From Bacteroidota bacterium (GTDB lineage Bacteria > Bacteroidota > Bacteroidia > Bacteroidales > VadinHA17), in the NCBI GenBank assembly GCA_030611395.1, contig JAUWPX010000005.1:1-15849 (forward strand): a stretch of DNA of 15,849 nucleotides. Reading direction: 5' to 3'. Position numbers and translations under genes: made by a program. Numbering within the stretch: position 1 is the stretch's first letter; each line of letters opens with the position of its first letter. Shown in pieces: positions 1 to 9,753 of this stretch. The notes under the pieces are model-generated. The model had not been told where the DNA came from and did no database searches. It was given only the letters and a program-made list of their open reading frames with translations.

Positions 1-318
1 CCGGGGTGCAAGAGCTTTACCCGTATTGTTATGAGAAAGTAATATAACTTTGGCATTTTCTTTTTGTGCAACTTCCGAAATTACTTTTGTATACACCTGG
101 TTATCCAGTGTTTTCAGATATCCGTTTGTTATACTCACAACTTTATCAGCACCATAATCACCTAATTTCTTAAGCTCTTCTTCAGCAACTTCACCAATGG
201 AAATGGCAACAACAGGAACATTAAGTTTCTCAGCCACTTTTTGTGCATATGAAACCAATTCAAAAGATAATTTCTTAAATTTTCCGTCCCAGTTTTCTGT
301 AAATACTAATACTGCCAT
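1..318 (-). CDS. etfA: Electron transfer flavoprotein alpha subunit, N-terminal part (cut by window edge)
   Basis: Only the first 106 codons are present; the reading frame runs off the left edge. The protein begins MAVLVFTENWDGKFKKLSFE and the visible part ends in HNNTGKALAPR, which fits the N-terminal alpha/beta domain of EtfA/FixB. In that family the 'G(r/k)xLAPR' motif closes a core strand-helix unit. The C-terminal FAD-binding domain would lie outside the window. EtfA pairs with EtfB to form a soluble FAD heterodimer that carries electrons between dehydrogenases and a membrane or ferredoxin partner. The ATG at 318-316 follows etfB by 63 nt on the same strand, so the two are probably co-transcribed. 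Whether the pair is a bifurcating or a conventional ETF cannot be told from this fragment. Confidence 0.9.
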   Translation of the reverse strand, partial: MAVLVFTENWDGKFKKLSFELVSYAQKVAEKLNVPVVAISIGEVAEEELKKLGDYGADKVVSITNGYLKTLDNQVYTKVISEVAQKENAKVILLSHNNTGKALAPR

Positions 319-381
319 GATACTATTATTTTAATCAGGTTTTTTAATCAAAAATTTTCGGTTAGATAACTGCCAATTCCG

Positions 382-1131
382 TCAAATTACTTTAGCTTCA
401 TTCTGCAAAAGGTCAAATAATTCTTTTACATTCTCAGGATCAACCATCTTACATGGTGGTTTAGGCTGAGGAAGTTCAAAACTCTTATGCTCTGTTAATA
501 TCTCAGTATCAGAAATCTCCACTACATTCAAGGGTTTCTTCCTTGCCATCATGATTCCACGCATAGCAGGAATTCTCGGTTCAATAGAAATTCCTTTCTG
601 GACAATTGCAACAAACGGTGTATCAATGCTTATAATTTCTTTTCCTCCATCAATTGTCCTTGAAACAGACACTTTCCCACCTTCTACTTCAATACCTGAA
701 ACTGCAGAGACAGAAGGCAGGTTAAGAAACTCTGATAACATCCCTCCCACAGCAGAACCGTTATAATCGCATGATTCAATACCGCACATTACAAAACCAA
801 AATCTTCATCTTTAAGCACACCTGCCAGCTTAGCAGCTACAGCATATGCATCAGTTGGTTCAGCATCAATACGTATGGCATCATCCGCACCAATTGCCAG
901 TGCTTTTCTTATTGTGGGTTCAGCACTCTTTGCTCCAACGGTAATAACAGTAACTTTTTCCACCAGGGAGTTGGTATCCTCTTTCAATTCTATCGCCCTT
1001 GTCAGAGCGAGCTCATCCCATGGATTAATTATCCACTGCACACCGGTATTGTCAAAAACAGAATTATTTTCTGTAAACTTAACTTTTGTTGTTGTATCAG
1101 GTACGTTCCCGAGGCAAACGAATACTCTCAT
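382..1131 (-). CDS. etfB: Electron transfer flavoprotein beta subunit
   Basis: A complete protein of 249 residues, close to the usual EtfB/FixA length of 250-260. Family marks in order are the N-terminal strand MRVFVCLGNVPDT, the NPWDELALTRAIELKE helix (about 36-51), GADDAIRI (81-88), the nucleotide-site loop GIESCDYNGSAVGG (117-130), and the signature EPRIPAMRGIMMARKKPL (184-201). EtfB binds AMP or a second FAD and provides the docking surface for partner dehydrogenases. It works with the etfA product encoded directly downstream. It follows the DUF3467 gene by 53 nt with no terminator visible, so read-through from rpoC is possible. The ATG at 1131 is preceded by AAAGAG, the closest thing to a Shine-Dalgarno sequence in the window, but weak and close to the start. 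The physiological partner enzyme is not encoded here. Confidence 0.95.
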   Translation of the reverse strand: MRVFVCLGNVPDTTTKVKFTENNSVFDNTGVQWIINPWDELALTRAIELKEDTNSLVEKVTVITVGAKSAEPTIRKALAIGADDAIRIDAEPTDAYAVAAKLAGVLKDEDFGFVMCGIESCDYNGSAVGGMLSEFLNLPSVSAVSGIEVEGGKVSVSRTIDGGKEIISIDTPFVAIVQKGISIEPRIPAMRGIMMARKKPLNVVEISDTEILTEHKSFELPQPKPPCKMVDPENVKELFDLLQNEAKVI

Positions 1132-1184
1132 ACTCTTTAATTTTAATTAATTACGTTATTATTTTGATAAGTCAATGTTTATTG

Positions 1185-1511
1185 TCATGCTTGTGCAGTC
1201 GGACCGCCAAAATTCATCGGCATAGCAAGCCCGCCGGGACCTTTATCTTTAATTTCACCATGCACAGATTCATACTTTTTAATATTATCTTCAAGAGCTC
1301 TCAACAATCTTTTTGCATGTTCAGGAGTAAGAATAATCCTGGATTTTACCTGTGCCTTAGGTACACCTGGCATAATCCTGACAAAGTCCAGCACAAACTC
1401 AGCTGATGAGTGTGTGATAATCGCAAGGTTTGAATAAGTTCCCTGGGCCACTTCATCATTAAGTTCTATATCCAGCTGATTTTTTCCGGGTTTGCCTTTT
1501 TGGTCTTCCAT
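1185..1511 (-). CDS. DUF3467 family protein of unknown function
   Basis: A complete 108-residue protein. The core from about residue 27 to 88 (SNLAIITHSSAEFVLDFVRI, then a PGVPKAQV loop, then RIILTPEHAKRLLRALEDNI) fits the DUF3467 family as I know it. The pattern looks like a small beta-rich unit followed by one long helix containing HAKRLL. The tail (about residues 90-108) is rich in Gly, Pro and Met and looks disordered. No signal peptide, membrane segment or metal site is visible. It starts 21 nt after the rpoC stop on the same strand. I recall DUF3467 genes in this position in other Bacteroidota, which suggests expression together with RNA polymerase (inference). No biochemical function can be assigned. 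The ATG at 1511 is the only sensible start. Confidence 0.85.
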   Translation of the reverse strand: MEDQKGKPGKNQLDIELNDEVAQGTYSNLAIITHSSAEFVLDFVRIMPGVPKAQVKSRIILTPEHAKRLLRALEDNIKKYESVHGEIKDKGPGGLAMPMNFGGPTAQA

Positions 1512-1532
1512 AGTAAAAAGAATTTATAATTA

Positions 1533-4500
1533 TTACTCCTTATTATCTTCTACATTAACTACATCTCCTTCTTCAACTACATCTTTCTCCTTTTCTTTAG
1601 CAGATACTAATTTTTCATATTCTTCCATTGAACCAACAACAATCTTGTCATAATTTCTTGCACCGGTTCCGGCAGGGATCAGGTGTCCGACAATAACATT
1701 TTCTTTCAGTCCATTGAGGTTATCCACTCGTCCATATATAGCAGCTTCATTTAAAACTTTTGTTGTTTCCTGGAATGAAGCAGCCGACATAAAACTTGAA
1801 GTTTGCAATGCAGCTTTTGTAATTCCCTGCAGCACCTGGTTTGATGTTGCAGGAATAGCATTACGTGCTTCAATAAGTTTCTTGTCTTTTCGTTTAAGGA
1901 TAGAATTTTCATCTCTGAGTTTCCTTGCAGTAATTATCTGCCCATTCTTATATATCAGTGAATCTCCCACTTCAATAATCATCATTTTATCAAAAATCCA
2001 GTCGTTCTCATTTATGAATTTCAACTTATCAATTATTTGTTTTTCTAGGAATTTGGTATCTCCCGGATCAATGATTTCAACTTTACGCATCATTTGACGA
2101 ACGATGATTTCAAAATGCTTATCATTAATTTTCACACCCTGCAGCCGATAAACTTCCTGAACCTCATTAACAATATATTCCTGCACTTTTGTCGGTCCTT
2201 TTATAGCAAGGATATCCAGTGGGGTAATAGCCCCGTCAGACATTGCCATTCCTGCCCGTACATAATCGTTTTCCTGAACGAGTATTTGTTTTGACAATGA
2301 AACCAGATACTTTTTCACTTCATCTGTTCGTGATGTAACAATAATTTCACGATTCCCTCGCTTAATCTTACCAAACTGAATCTCTCCGTCAATTTCAGAT
2401 ACTACAGCCGGGTTTGACGGGTTTCTTGCTTCGAACAGTTCAGTAACCCTTGGCAGGCCACCTGTAATATCACCTGATTTCCCAATAGCTCTTGGGATCT
2501 TTGCCAATATATCTCCCTCTTTAACTTCACTATTTTCATTGGTAATAACATGAGCACTAACGGGAAGGTTATAAGATTTTGACGAGGTTTTCTTTTTATC
2601 CCCCGGCACGATCCTGAGAGTTGGGTTCTTAGTTTTATCTCTTGTTTCAATAATCACTTTCTCCCTGTATCCGGTTTGTTCATCAGACTCTTCCCTATAT
2701 GTAACACCTTCAATTAATTGTTGGAAATTTACTTTTCCATGTTCTTCAGAGATTATCAATGCATTATAAGGATCCCAATTACAAAGTAAATCCCCTTTCT
2801 TTACACTGTTACCATTCTTTATAAAAAGGTTTGAGCCATAAGGGATATTATGAGTTGACAGAGCAATACCGGTTTCCTTATCCAATATCCGCATTTCAGC
2901 TAAACGCCCAATAACAATACCAATTTTTTTACCATCCTCCATTTTCTTCTCAACAGTACGCAATTCTTCAATCTCAACGACTCCGTCAAATTTGGCAATG
3001 ATATTAGACTCAGCAGTAATACTTGATGCAGTACCTCCAACGTGGAAAGTACGCAAGGTAAGCTGTGTCCCCGGTTCACCAATAGACTGGGCAGCAATTA
3101 CACCAACGGCTTCACCTTGTTGCACCATTTGTCCGGTAGAAAGGTTTCGTCCGTAGCATTTAGCACAAACACCTCTACTGGATTCACATGTAAGAACCGA
3201 ACGAATTTCAACTTCTTCGATCGGTGATTCCTCAATTTCCCGGGCAATCTCCTCGGTAATTTCTTCTCCCGAACCGATTATCAATTCATTATTTAACGGA
3301 TTGTAAACATCATGTACAGTAGTACGGCCCAGGATTCTTTCATAAAGTGTTTCAACAACCTCTTCATTCTTTTTAATAGCACTTGCAACAAGTCCTCTCA
3401 ATGATCCACAATCAGGCTGTGAAACCACAACATCCTGTGATACATCAACCAGGCGTCTTGTCAGGTAACCTGCATCGGCAGTTTTTAGGGCAGTATCCGC
3501 CAAACCTTTTCTGGCACCATGAGTTGAAATAAAATATTCCAGAACTGAAAGTCCCTCTTTAAAATTAGACAATATTGGATTTTCAATAATTTCCGAAGCA
3601 GTAGCACCTGATTTTTGTGGTTTAGCCATTAGCCCCCTCATCCCTGAGAGCTGTCTTATCTGTTCTTTAGAACCACGTGCCCCTGAGTCAAGCATCATAT
3701 ACACAGGATTAAATCCCTGCAGATCAGAAGATAATTGTTTCATCAGGGTTTGGGTAAGCTTGGCATTTATATGTGTCCATATGTCGATTATCTGGTTGTA
3801 ACGCTCGTTATTAGTAATAAATCCCATATTATAGTTATTCATTACCTCATCTATGTTTTTATAACCTTCTTCCACAAGTTCAACTTTCCGTTCCGGAACG
3901 ATTACATCTTTGAGATTAAATGAAAGCCCGCCACGAAAAGCCATATTAAATCCCAGGGATTTAATATCATCAAGGAAATTTGCAGTAGATGAAGTCCCTG
4001 ATCTTTTCAATACTGTACCAATAATTTCTCTAAGTGATTTCTTTGTCAGAAGTTCATTAATAAACCCAACCTCTTTTGGCACAAACTTGTTAAAAACAAC
4101 TCTCCCTACAGTGGTTTCAATAAGATGATTAACCGGTTTCCCTTCAACTATATCATCAACTTTAACCTTAATAATGGCATGGAGATCAATTTTACCTTCA
4201 TTCAGAGCAATAGTGACCTCTTCCTGAGAATAGAAAACCAAACCTTCACCCTTGATTTTCAGAGTTTTTGTTGATTTCTTCGCTTTGGTAATATAATATA
4301 ATCCAAGAACCATATCCTGTGAAGGGACTGTAATTGGAGCACCATTAGCCGGATTAAGTATATTATGTGATGCCAGCATCAGCATTTGCGCCTCCAGAAT
4401 AGCAGTATTACCCAGAGGCAAATGAACTGCCATCTGATCACCATCAAAGTCGGCATTAAATGCTGTACAAACCAATGGATGTAACTGAATTGCCTTTCCC

Positions 4501-5864
4501 TCAATAAGTTTAGGCTGAAATGCCTGTATACCAAGGCGGTGAAGAGTTGGAGCCCTATTAAGCAGGACAGGATGTCCTTTAAGCACACTCTCCAGTATAT
4601 CCCATACAACGGGATCTTTCCTGTCTACAATCTTTTTAGCTGATTTAACAGTTTTTACTATACCCCTTTCAATTAGTTTTCTAATAATAAAGGGTTTATA
4701 CAGTTCAGCTGTCATATCCTTTGGCAACCCGCATTCATGAAGCTTAAGTTCCGGTCCAACGACAATAACAGACCGGGCTGAATAATCAACTCTTTTACCA
4801 AGCAGATTCTGACGGAATCGTCCTTGCTTTCCTTTTAGGCTATCACTCAGTGATTTAAGCGGTCTGTTTCCGTCAGTTTTAACGGCATTTGATTTCCTGG
4901 AATTATCAAATAATGAGTCAACTGATTCCTGAAGCATTCGTTTCTCATTACGGAGGATCACTTCGGGAGCTTTTATTTCAATAAGTCGCTTAAGCCGGTT
5001 ATTTCTAATAATTACACGGCGGTAAAGATCATTAAGGTCGGATGTGGCAAAACGTCCACCATCAAGTGGCACAAGTGGTCTGAGTTCAGGAGGAATAACA
5101 GGTACTACTTTCACTATCATCCATTCGGGGCGATTTACTTTTGTTGAAGCTCTGAAAGCTTCAACAACCTGTAAACGTTTCAGGGCTTCATTTTTCCTTT
5201 GCTGCGAAGTTTCTGTATTTGCTTTATGTCTGAGAGAAAATGACATTTCATCCAGATTAAGTCGTTCAAGCAAATGAAACAGAGCATCAGCACCCATTCC
5301 TGCAATAAACTTATCAGGATCGGTATCCTCCAGATATTGATTCTCCTTTGGAAGGCTTTCCAGAATCTCAAGATATTCCTCTTCAGTAAGGAAATCAAGA
5401 TAATTAATACCATCTGTTGCTTTAACTCCAGCGTTAATTACCACATATCTTTCGTAGTAAATAATAGAATCGAGTTTTTTAGTTGGAAGACCAAGCAGGT
5501 AACCCATTTTATTGGGGAGCGACTTAAAGTACCAAATATGAGCAACCGGTACTACCAGGGAGATATGACCAATACGTTCGCGCCGTACTTTCTTTTCAGT
5601 AACTTCAACACCACAACGGTCACAAACAATACCCTTGTATCTTATCCTCTTATATTTACCACAATGACATTCATAATCCTTAACGGGGCCGAATATCCGT
5701 TCACAGAACAAACCATCTCTTTCAGGTTTATAAGTTCTATAGTTAATTGTTTCGGGTTTTAGCACTTCTCCACACGAAATTTCGAGTATTTCTTCCGGTG
5801 AAGACAGAGCAATTGAAATTTTTGTAAAATTACTCTTAACCTTTATATCTCTACGAAATGACAT
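1533..5864 (-). CDS. rpoC: DNA-directed RNA polymerase subunit beta'
   Basis: A full-length protein of 1443 residues (E. coli has 1407). It forms one jaw of RNA polymerase and carries the catalytic Mg2+ site. The first zinc knuckle uses C66, C68, C81 and C84. The absolutely conserved NADFDGDQM (470-478) supplies the three catalytic Asp residues D472, D474 and D476. The bridge-helix and trigger-loop region spans roughly 770-810, including STHGARKGLADTALKTADAG. The second zinc site uses C821, C895, C902 and C905. AVGVIAAQSIGEPGTQLTLR (921-940) follows. The C-terminus ends in an acidic tail. It starts 34 nt after rpoB in the usual order. No frameshift or missing catalytic residue is seen. The start MSFRRDIKVK fits the family; no Shine-Dalgarno sequence precedes it. 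Confidence 0.99.
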   Translation of the reverse strand: MSFRRDIKVKSNFTKISIALSSPEEILEISCGEVLKPETINYRTYKPERDGLFCERIFGPVKDYECHCGKYKRIRYKGIVCDRCGVEVTEKKVRRERIGHISLVVPVAHIWYFKSLPNKMGYLLGLPTKKLDSIIYYERYVVINAGVKATDGINYLDFLTEEEYLEILESLPKENQYLEDTDPDKFIAGMGADALFHLLERLNLDEMSFSLRHKANTETSQQRKNEALKRLQVVEAFRASTKVNRPEWMIVKVVPVIPPELRPLVPLDGGRFATSDLNDLYRRVIIRNNRLKRLIEIKAPEVILRNEKRMLQESVDSLFDNSRKSNAVKTDGNRPLKSLSDSLKGKQGRFRQNLLGKRVDYSARSVIVVGPELKLHECGLPKDMTAELYKPFIIRKLIERGIVKTVKSAKKIVDRKDPVVWDILESVLKGHPVLLNRAPTLHRLGIQAFQPKLIEGKAIQLHPLVCTAFNADFDGDQMAVHLPLGNTAILEAQMLMLASHNILNPANGAPITVPSQDMVLGLYYITKAKKSTKTLKIKGEGLVFYSQEEVTIALNEGKIDLHAIIKVKVDDIVEGKPVNHLIETTVGRVVFNKFVPKEVGFINELLTKKSLREIIGTVLKRSGTSSTANFLDDIKSLGFNMAFRGGLSFNLKDVIVPERKVELVEEGYKNIDEVMNNYNMGFITNNERYNQIIDIWTHINAKLTQTLMKQLSSDLQGFNPVYMMLDSGARGSKEQIRQLSGMRGLMAKPQKSGATASEIIENPILSNFKEGLSVLEYFISTHGARKGLADTALKTADAGYLTRRLVDVSQDVVVSQPDCGSLRGLVASAIKKNEEVVETLYERILGRTTVHDVYNPLNNELIIGSGEEITEEIAREIEESPIEEVEIRSVLTCESSRGVCAKCYGRNLSTGQMVQQGEAVGVIAAQSIGEPGTQLTLRTFHVGGTASSITAESNIIAKFDGVVEIEELRTVEKKMEDGKKIGIVIGRLAEMRILDKETGIALSTHNIPYGSNLFIKNGNSVKKGDLLCNWDPYNALIISEEHGKVNFQQLIEGVTYREESDEQTGYREKVIIETRDKTKNPTLRIVPGDKKKTSSKSYNLPVSAHVITNENSEVKEGDILAKIPRAIGKSGDITGGLPRVTELFEARNPSNPAVVSEIDGEIQFGKIKRGNREIIVTSRTDEVKKYLVSLSKQILVQENDYVRAGMAMSDGAITPLDILAIKGPTKVQEYIVNEVQEVYRLQGVKINDKHFEIIVRQMMRKVEIIDPGDTKFLEKQIIDKLKFINENDWIFDKMMIIEVGDSLIYKNGQIITARKLRDENSILKRKDKKLIEARNAIPATSNQVLQGITKAALQTSSFMSAASFQETTKVLNEAAIYGRVDNLNGLKENVIVGHLIPAGTGARNYDKIVVGSMEEYEKLVSAKEKEKDVVEEGDVVNVEDNKE

Positions 5865-5898
5865 AAATAAATATTTAAATTTTCAGTAATATAAATAA

Positions 5899-8800
5899 TT
5901 AATCAAGACTCATACTAAGTCCAAGTCCTCTAAGTTCATGTAACAGAACATTTAGGGATTCCGGTATACCCGGTGTTGGCATGGGCTCTCCTTTAACAAT
6001 AGCTTCATACGACCGTGCTCTTCCTATAACATCATCCGATTTCACTGTCAGAATTTCCTGAAGTATATGTGCTGCTCCGAAAGCCTCAAGAGCCCATACT
6101 TCCATCTCACCAAATCGCTGACCTCCGAATTGTGCTTTACCACCAAGAGGTTGCTGTGTAATAAGTGAGTATGGTCCGATAGACCTTGCATGCATTTTAT
6201 CGTCAACCATATGCCCAAGTTTGAGCATATAGATAATACCTACAGTAACGGGCTGTGTAAATTGTTCGCCTGTACCTCCGTCGTACAAATAAGTTGTTCC
6301 AAAATCAGGAAGACCGGCTTTTTTGGTATATTCAGATATTTCTTCTAAAGTTGCACCATCAAATATTGGTGTTGAGAATTTTAATCCCAGACGTTGTCCT
6401 GCCCAAGCCAAAACTGTTTCATATATCTGGCCAAGATTCATCCTTGATGGCACTCCCAGTGGGTTAAGTACAATATCCACAGGGGTTCCGTCTTCGAGGA
6501 AAGGCATATCTTCCTGGCGTACAATTTTGGCAACTATACCTTTATTCCCATGACGTCCGGCCATTTTATCTCCAACTTTTATTTTTCGCTTCCTTGCCAG
6601 ATAGACCTTAGCCATTTGAATAATGCCGGTAGGAAGTTCATCACCTATAGAAATATTGTATTTCTGCCTCCGGTAAATAGCTCCTATATCTTTATATTTT
6701 GTAAGGTAATTATGAACAAGAAGTTTAATAGTTTCATTTTTCTTCTTATCGGTAGTCCATTTATTCAGGTTAACATTAATATAGTTAATCTCCTGTAGTT
6801 GTTTGAGAGTAAACTTTGCACCCTTAGGAATGAGATCAACATTCAGGTTATCTTTAACCCCCTGAGATGTTTTCCCATTTACAAGGATAAATATTTTATC
6901 AACCAATTTGGTATTTAGTTCTTCGAGTTCCTTTTGTAACCTGGTTTCTATCTTATCCAGCATTGGTTTTTCTGCAATTTTCGATCTTCTGTCCTTAACC
7001 GGTCGTGAGAAAAGATTTTTATTAACTACCACACCGTCGAGTGATGGTCCGGCTTTCAAAGAAGCATCTTTAACATCACCGGCTTTATCACCAAAAATGG
7101 CACGAAGGAGTTTCTCTTCCGGAGATGGATCGGATTCACCTTTTGGTGTAATTTTTCCTATAAGAATATCTCCCGGCTTGATATGGGCACCAATACGAAT
7201 CAATCCATGTTCATCCAGGTCTTTAGTTGCCTCTTCACTAACATTAGGAATATCTGATGTAAGTTCTTCAAGACCTCTTTTTGTGTCTCTAACTTCAAGA
7301 GAATGTTCCTCTATATGTATTGATGTAAAAATATCATCACGCACAACACGATCAGATATCACGATCGCATCCTCGAAATTATATCCTTTCCAGGGCATGA
7401 ATGCCACTTTCAAATTTCTGCCAAGTGCAAGTTCTCCTTTTTCTGTACCAAAACCCTCGGTAAGAACCTGTCCTTTCTCAACCTTTTCACCTTTTGAAAC
7501 AATTGGTATAAGGTTAATACATGTATTCTGGTTCGTTTTCTTGTATTTTGGCAGAACATATCTTTTTACATCATCATCGAAGCTAATAAACTTCTCAACA
7601 TCACTTCGGGTATAGCGTATCACAATTTCGTTAGCATCAACATATTCAACAATGCCGTCACTTTCCGCAACAATTAGTATTCTTGAATCCTTGATCATTG
7701 TTTTTTCAAGACCGGTACCAACAATAGGTGCTTCAGGTTTAATAAGAGGCACTGCCTGTCTCATCATATTAGAACCCATAAGAGCTCTGTTTGCATCGTC
7801 ATTCTCAAGAAATGGGATCAGTGAAGCAGCGATTGAAGCAATCTGATTTGGAGCAACATCCATTAAGTCAACATTGTTTGCTTCCTCATGCGGAAAATCA
7901 CCTTCGTAGCGCGCCTTAACCTTGGCATTAATAAATTCGCCATTCTCATTTATAGGAGCATTTGCCTGAGCGATCACCTTCTTTTCTTCTTCCTCAGCAC
8001 TCAGGAAAATCACACCATCATCACTTAAATCCACCTTCCCTTCCTTAACATTTCTATATGGTGTTTCAATAAAACCAAGTTTATTGATCTTGGCATAAAC
8101 ACACAGTGATGATATAAGTCCAATATTTGGTCCTTCCGGAGTTTCAATAGGGCAAAGTCTTCCATAGTGTGTATAGTGCACATCGCGCACTTCGAATCCA
8201 GCTCTTTCTCGTGATAAACCACCTGGCCCAAGTGCTGACATTCTTCGTTTATGAGTCATTTCAGCAAGCGGATTAGTCTGATCCATAAACTGTGACAACT
8301 GGTTTGTTCCAAAAAAGGAATTAATTACAGAAGAAAGTGTCTTCGAATTAATCAAGTCAACAGGAGTAAAAACCTCATTATCACGAACATTCATTCTTTC
8401 ACGAATAGTTCTTGCCATACGGGCCAAACCTACACCAAACTGGTTATGAAGTTGTTCACCCACTGTTCTCACTCTACGATTACTCAAATGGTCAATATCA
8501 TCAACATCGGTTTTTGAGTTTATTAGTTCGATCAGATACTTAATAATCTTAATTATATCTTCCATTGTAAGGACCTTGGTATCCATAGGAATATCAAGAC
8601 CCAGTTTCCTGTTTATTCTAAATCTTCCGACATCTCCCAGATCGTAACGTTTATCTGAGAAAAACAGGTTTTCGATCACTTCGCGGGCGGTTCCTTCATC
8701 AGGTGGTTCAGAATTACGCAATTGACGGTAAATATGAACAACAGCTTCTTTCTCCGAGTTGCATGGATCTTTCTGTAAGGTATTAAAAATAATCTCAAAA

Positions 8801-9708
8801 TCAGAGATATTTTTATCTACATTATGAAGCAGGATTGTTTTTGACCCGGAATTGACAATATCTTCAATATGTGCATCTTCCAGGACTGTTTCCCGGTCAA
8901 TTATCACTTCATTTCGTTCAATTGATACAACTTCACCGGTATCTTCATCAACAAAATCTTCGACCCACGATTTTAGCACTCGTGCAGCAAGTTTCCTTCC
9001 AACAAGTTTTTTCAGTGCCGTTTTCGAAACCTTAAATTCTTCAGCAAGGTCAAATATTTCAAGTATATCTTTATCCGTTTCATATCCAATAGCACGTAAT
9101 AATGTTGTAACCGGCAATTTCTTTTTCCGGTCGATGTAAGCATACATCACATTATTAATATCGGTTGCAAATTCTATCCATGAACCTTTGAATGGAATTA
9201 TCCTGGCTGAATACAATTTTGTACCGTTAGCATGAATACTTTGCCCGAAAAAAACTCCGGGTGATCGATGCAGTTGTGACACTATTACTCTTTCTGCCCC
9301 ATTAATTACAAAGGTTCCCCTCTCAGTCATATAAGGAACAACACCTAAATAGACCTCCTGTATAACTGTATCAAAATCTTCATGTTCCGGATCGGTACAA
9401 TACAATTTTAATTTAGCTTTTAACGGGACACTATAAGTCAAACCCCTTTCCAGGCATTCATCAATAGTATAACGTGGAGGATCAATGGTATAATCAAGAA
9501 ATTCAAGAACAAAATTATTCCTGGTATCAGTAATAGGGTAATTTTCGCTAAAGACTTTATACAGTCCTTCTTTTTTCCTTTGTTCCTGAATAGTATTCAG
9601 TTGAAAAAAATTCCTGAATGATTTCAACTGAATATCCAGAAAATCAGGATAATTCATTTGTTCAGAAATAGAAGCGAAACTAATTCTTTCGTTTGTTTTT
9701 GAGGACAT
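5899..9708 (-). CDS. rpoB: DNA-directed RNA polymerase subunit beta
   Basis: I place the start at 9708 (MSSKTNERIS), giving 1269 residues. A Met eight codons upstream is in frame, but the added residues (MCQHNLFR) do not look like a beta N-terminus. Landmarks include FFGTNQLSQFMDQTNPL (465-481) and THKRRMSALGPGGLSRERAG (485-504) in the rifampicin pocket, then CPIETPEGPNIGLI. Further on are GYNFEDAIVIS and the active-site stretch KVGDKMAGRHGNKG, and the protein ends in ELRGLGLSMSLD. Positions equivalent to E. coli Q513, D516, H526, R529 and S531 are Q473, D476, H486, R489 and S491. All carry the sensitive residue, so target-site rifampicin resistance is not expected. The gene follows rplL after a 107-nt gap containing a strong hairpin and precedes rpoC by 34 nt. 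Confidence 0.99.
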   Translation of the reverse strand: MSSKTNERISFASISEQMNYPDFLDIQLKSFRNFFQLNTIQEQRKKEGLYKVFSENYPITDTRNNFVLEFLDYTIDPPRYTIDECLERGLTYSVPLKAKLKLYCTDPEHEDFDTVIQEVYLGVVPYMTERGTFVINGAERVIVSQLHRSPGVFFGQSIHANGTKLYSARIIPFKGSWIEFATDINNVMYAYIDRKKKLPVTTLLRAIGYETDKDILEIFDLAEEFKVSKTALKKLVGRKLAARVLKSWVEDFVDEDTGEVVSIERNEVIIDRETVLEDAHIEDIVNSGSKTILLHNVDKNISDFEIIFNTLQKDPCNSEKEAVVHIYRQLRNSEPPDEGTAREVIENLFFSDKRYDLGDVGRFRINRKLGLDIPMDTKVLTMEDIIKIIKYLIELINSKTDVDDIDHLSNRRVRTVGEQLHNQFGVGLARMARTIRERMNVRDNEVFTPVDLINSKTLSSVINSFFGTNQLSQFMDQTNPLAEMTHKRRMSALGPGGLSRERAGFEVRDVHYTHYGRLCPIETPEGPNIGLISSLCVYAKINKLGFIETPYRNVKEGKVDLSDDGVIFLSAEEEEKKVIAQANAPINENGEFINAKVKARYEGDFPHEEANNVDLMDVAPNQIASIAASLIPFLENDDANRALMGSNMMRQAVPLIKPEAPIVGTGLEKTMIKDSRILIVAESDGIVEYVDANEIVIRYTRSDVEKFISFDDDVKRYVLPKYKKTNQNTCINLIPIVSKGEKVEKGQVLTEGFGTEKGELALGRNLKVAFMPWKGYNFEDAIVISDRVVRDDIFTSIHIEEHSLEVRDTKRGLEELTSDIPNVSEEATKDLDEHGLIRIGAHIKPGDILIGKITPKGESDPSPEEKLLRAIFGDKAGDVKDASLKAGPSLDGVVVNKNLFSRPVKDRRSKIAEKPMLDKIETRLQKELEELNTKLVDKIFILVNGKTSQGVKDNLNVDLIPKGAKFTLKQLQEINYINVNLNKWTTDKKKNETIKLLVHNYLTKYKDIGAIYRRQKYNISIGDELPTGIIQMAKVYLARKRKIKVGDKMAGRHGNKGIVAKIVRQEDMPFLEDGTPVDIVLNPLGVPSRMNLGQIYETVLAWAGQRLGLKFSTPIFDGATLEEISEYTKKAGLPDFGTTYLYDGGTGEQFTQPVTVGIIYMLKLGHMVDDKMHARSIGPYSLITQQPLGGKAQFGGQRFGEMEVWALEAFGAAHILQEILTVKSDDVIGRARSYEAIVKGEPMPTPGIPESLNVLLHELRGLGLSMSLD

Positions 9709-9753
9709 CCTAAAAAGATTATGTTGACACAATATATATATATAACGACGAAA

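Noticed and set aside
329..350. Direct repeat TTTTAATCA (329-337 and 342-350) between etfB and etfA, spaced 13 bp
   Set aside because: Nine AT-rich bases repeated in an AT-rich gap are readily explained by chance, and no promoter accompanies them.
1132..1184. Possible terminator between DUF3467 and etfB
   Set aside because: The best stem is CAAT/ATTG, four pairs with an AAAC loop and no U run.
5274..5762. Plus-strand open frame of 162 codons within rpoC
   Set aside because: It is fully antisense to the conserved N-terminal part of beta' and its translation looks random.
6908..7615. Plus-strand open frame of 235 codons within rpoB
   Set aside because: It lies entirely inside the certain rpoB gene, is rich in Ser and low-complexity runs, and has no family resemblance. 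It is a shadow of the opposite strand.
9732..9743. Alternating TA run before rpoB as a promoter
   Set aside because: It does not contain TAnnTTTG and no -33 TTTG lies at the correct distance; low complexity explains it.
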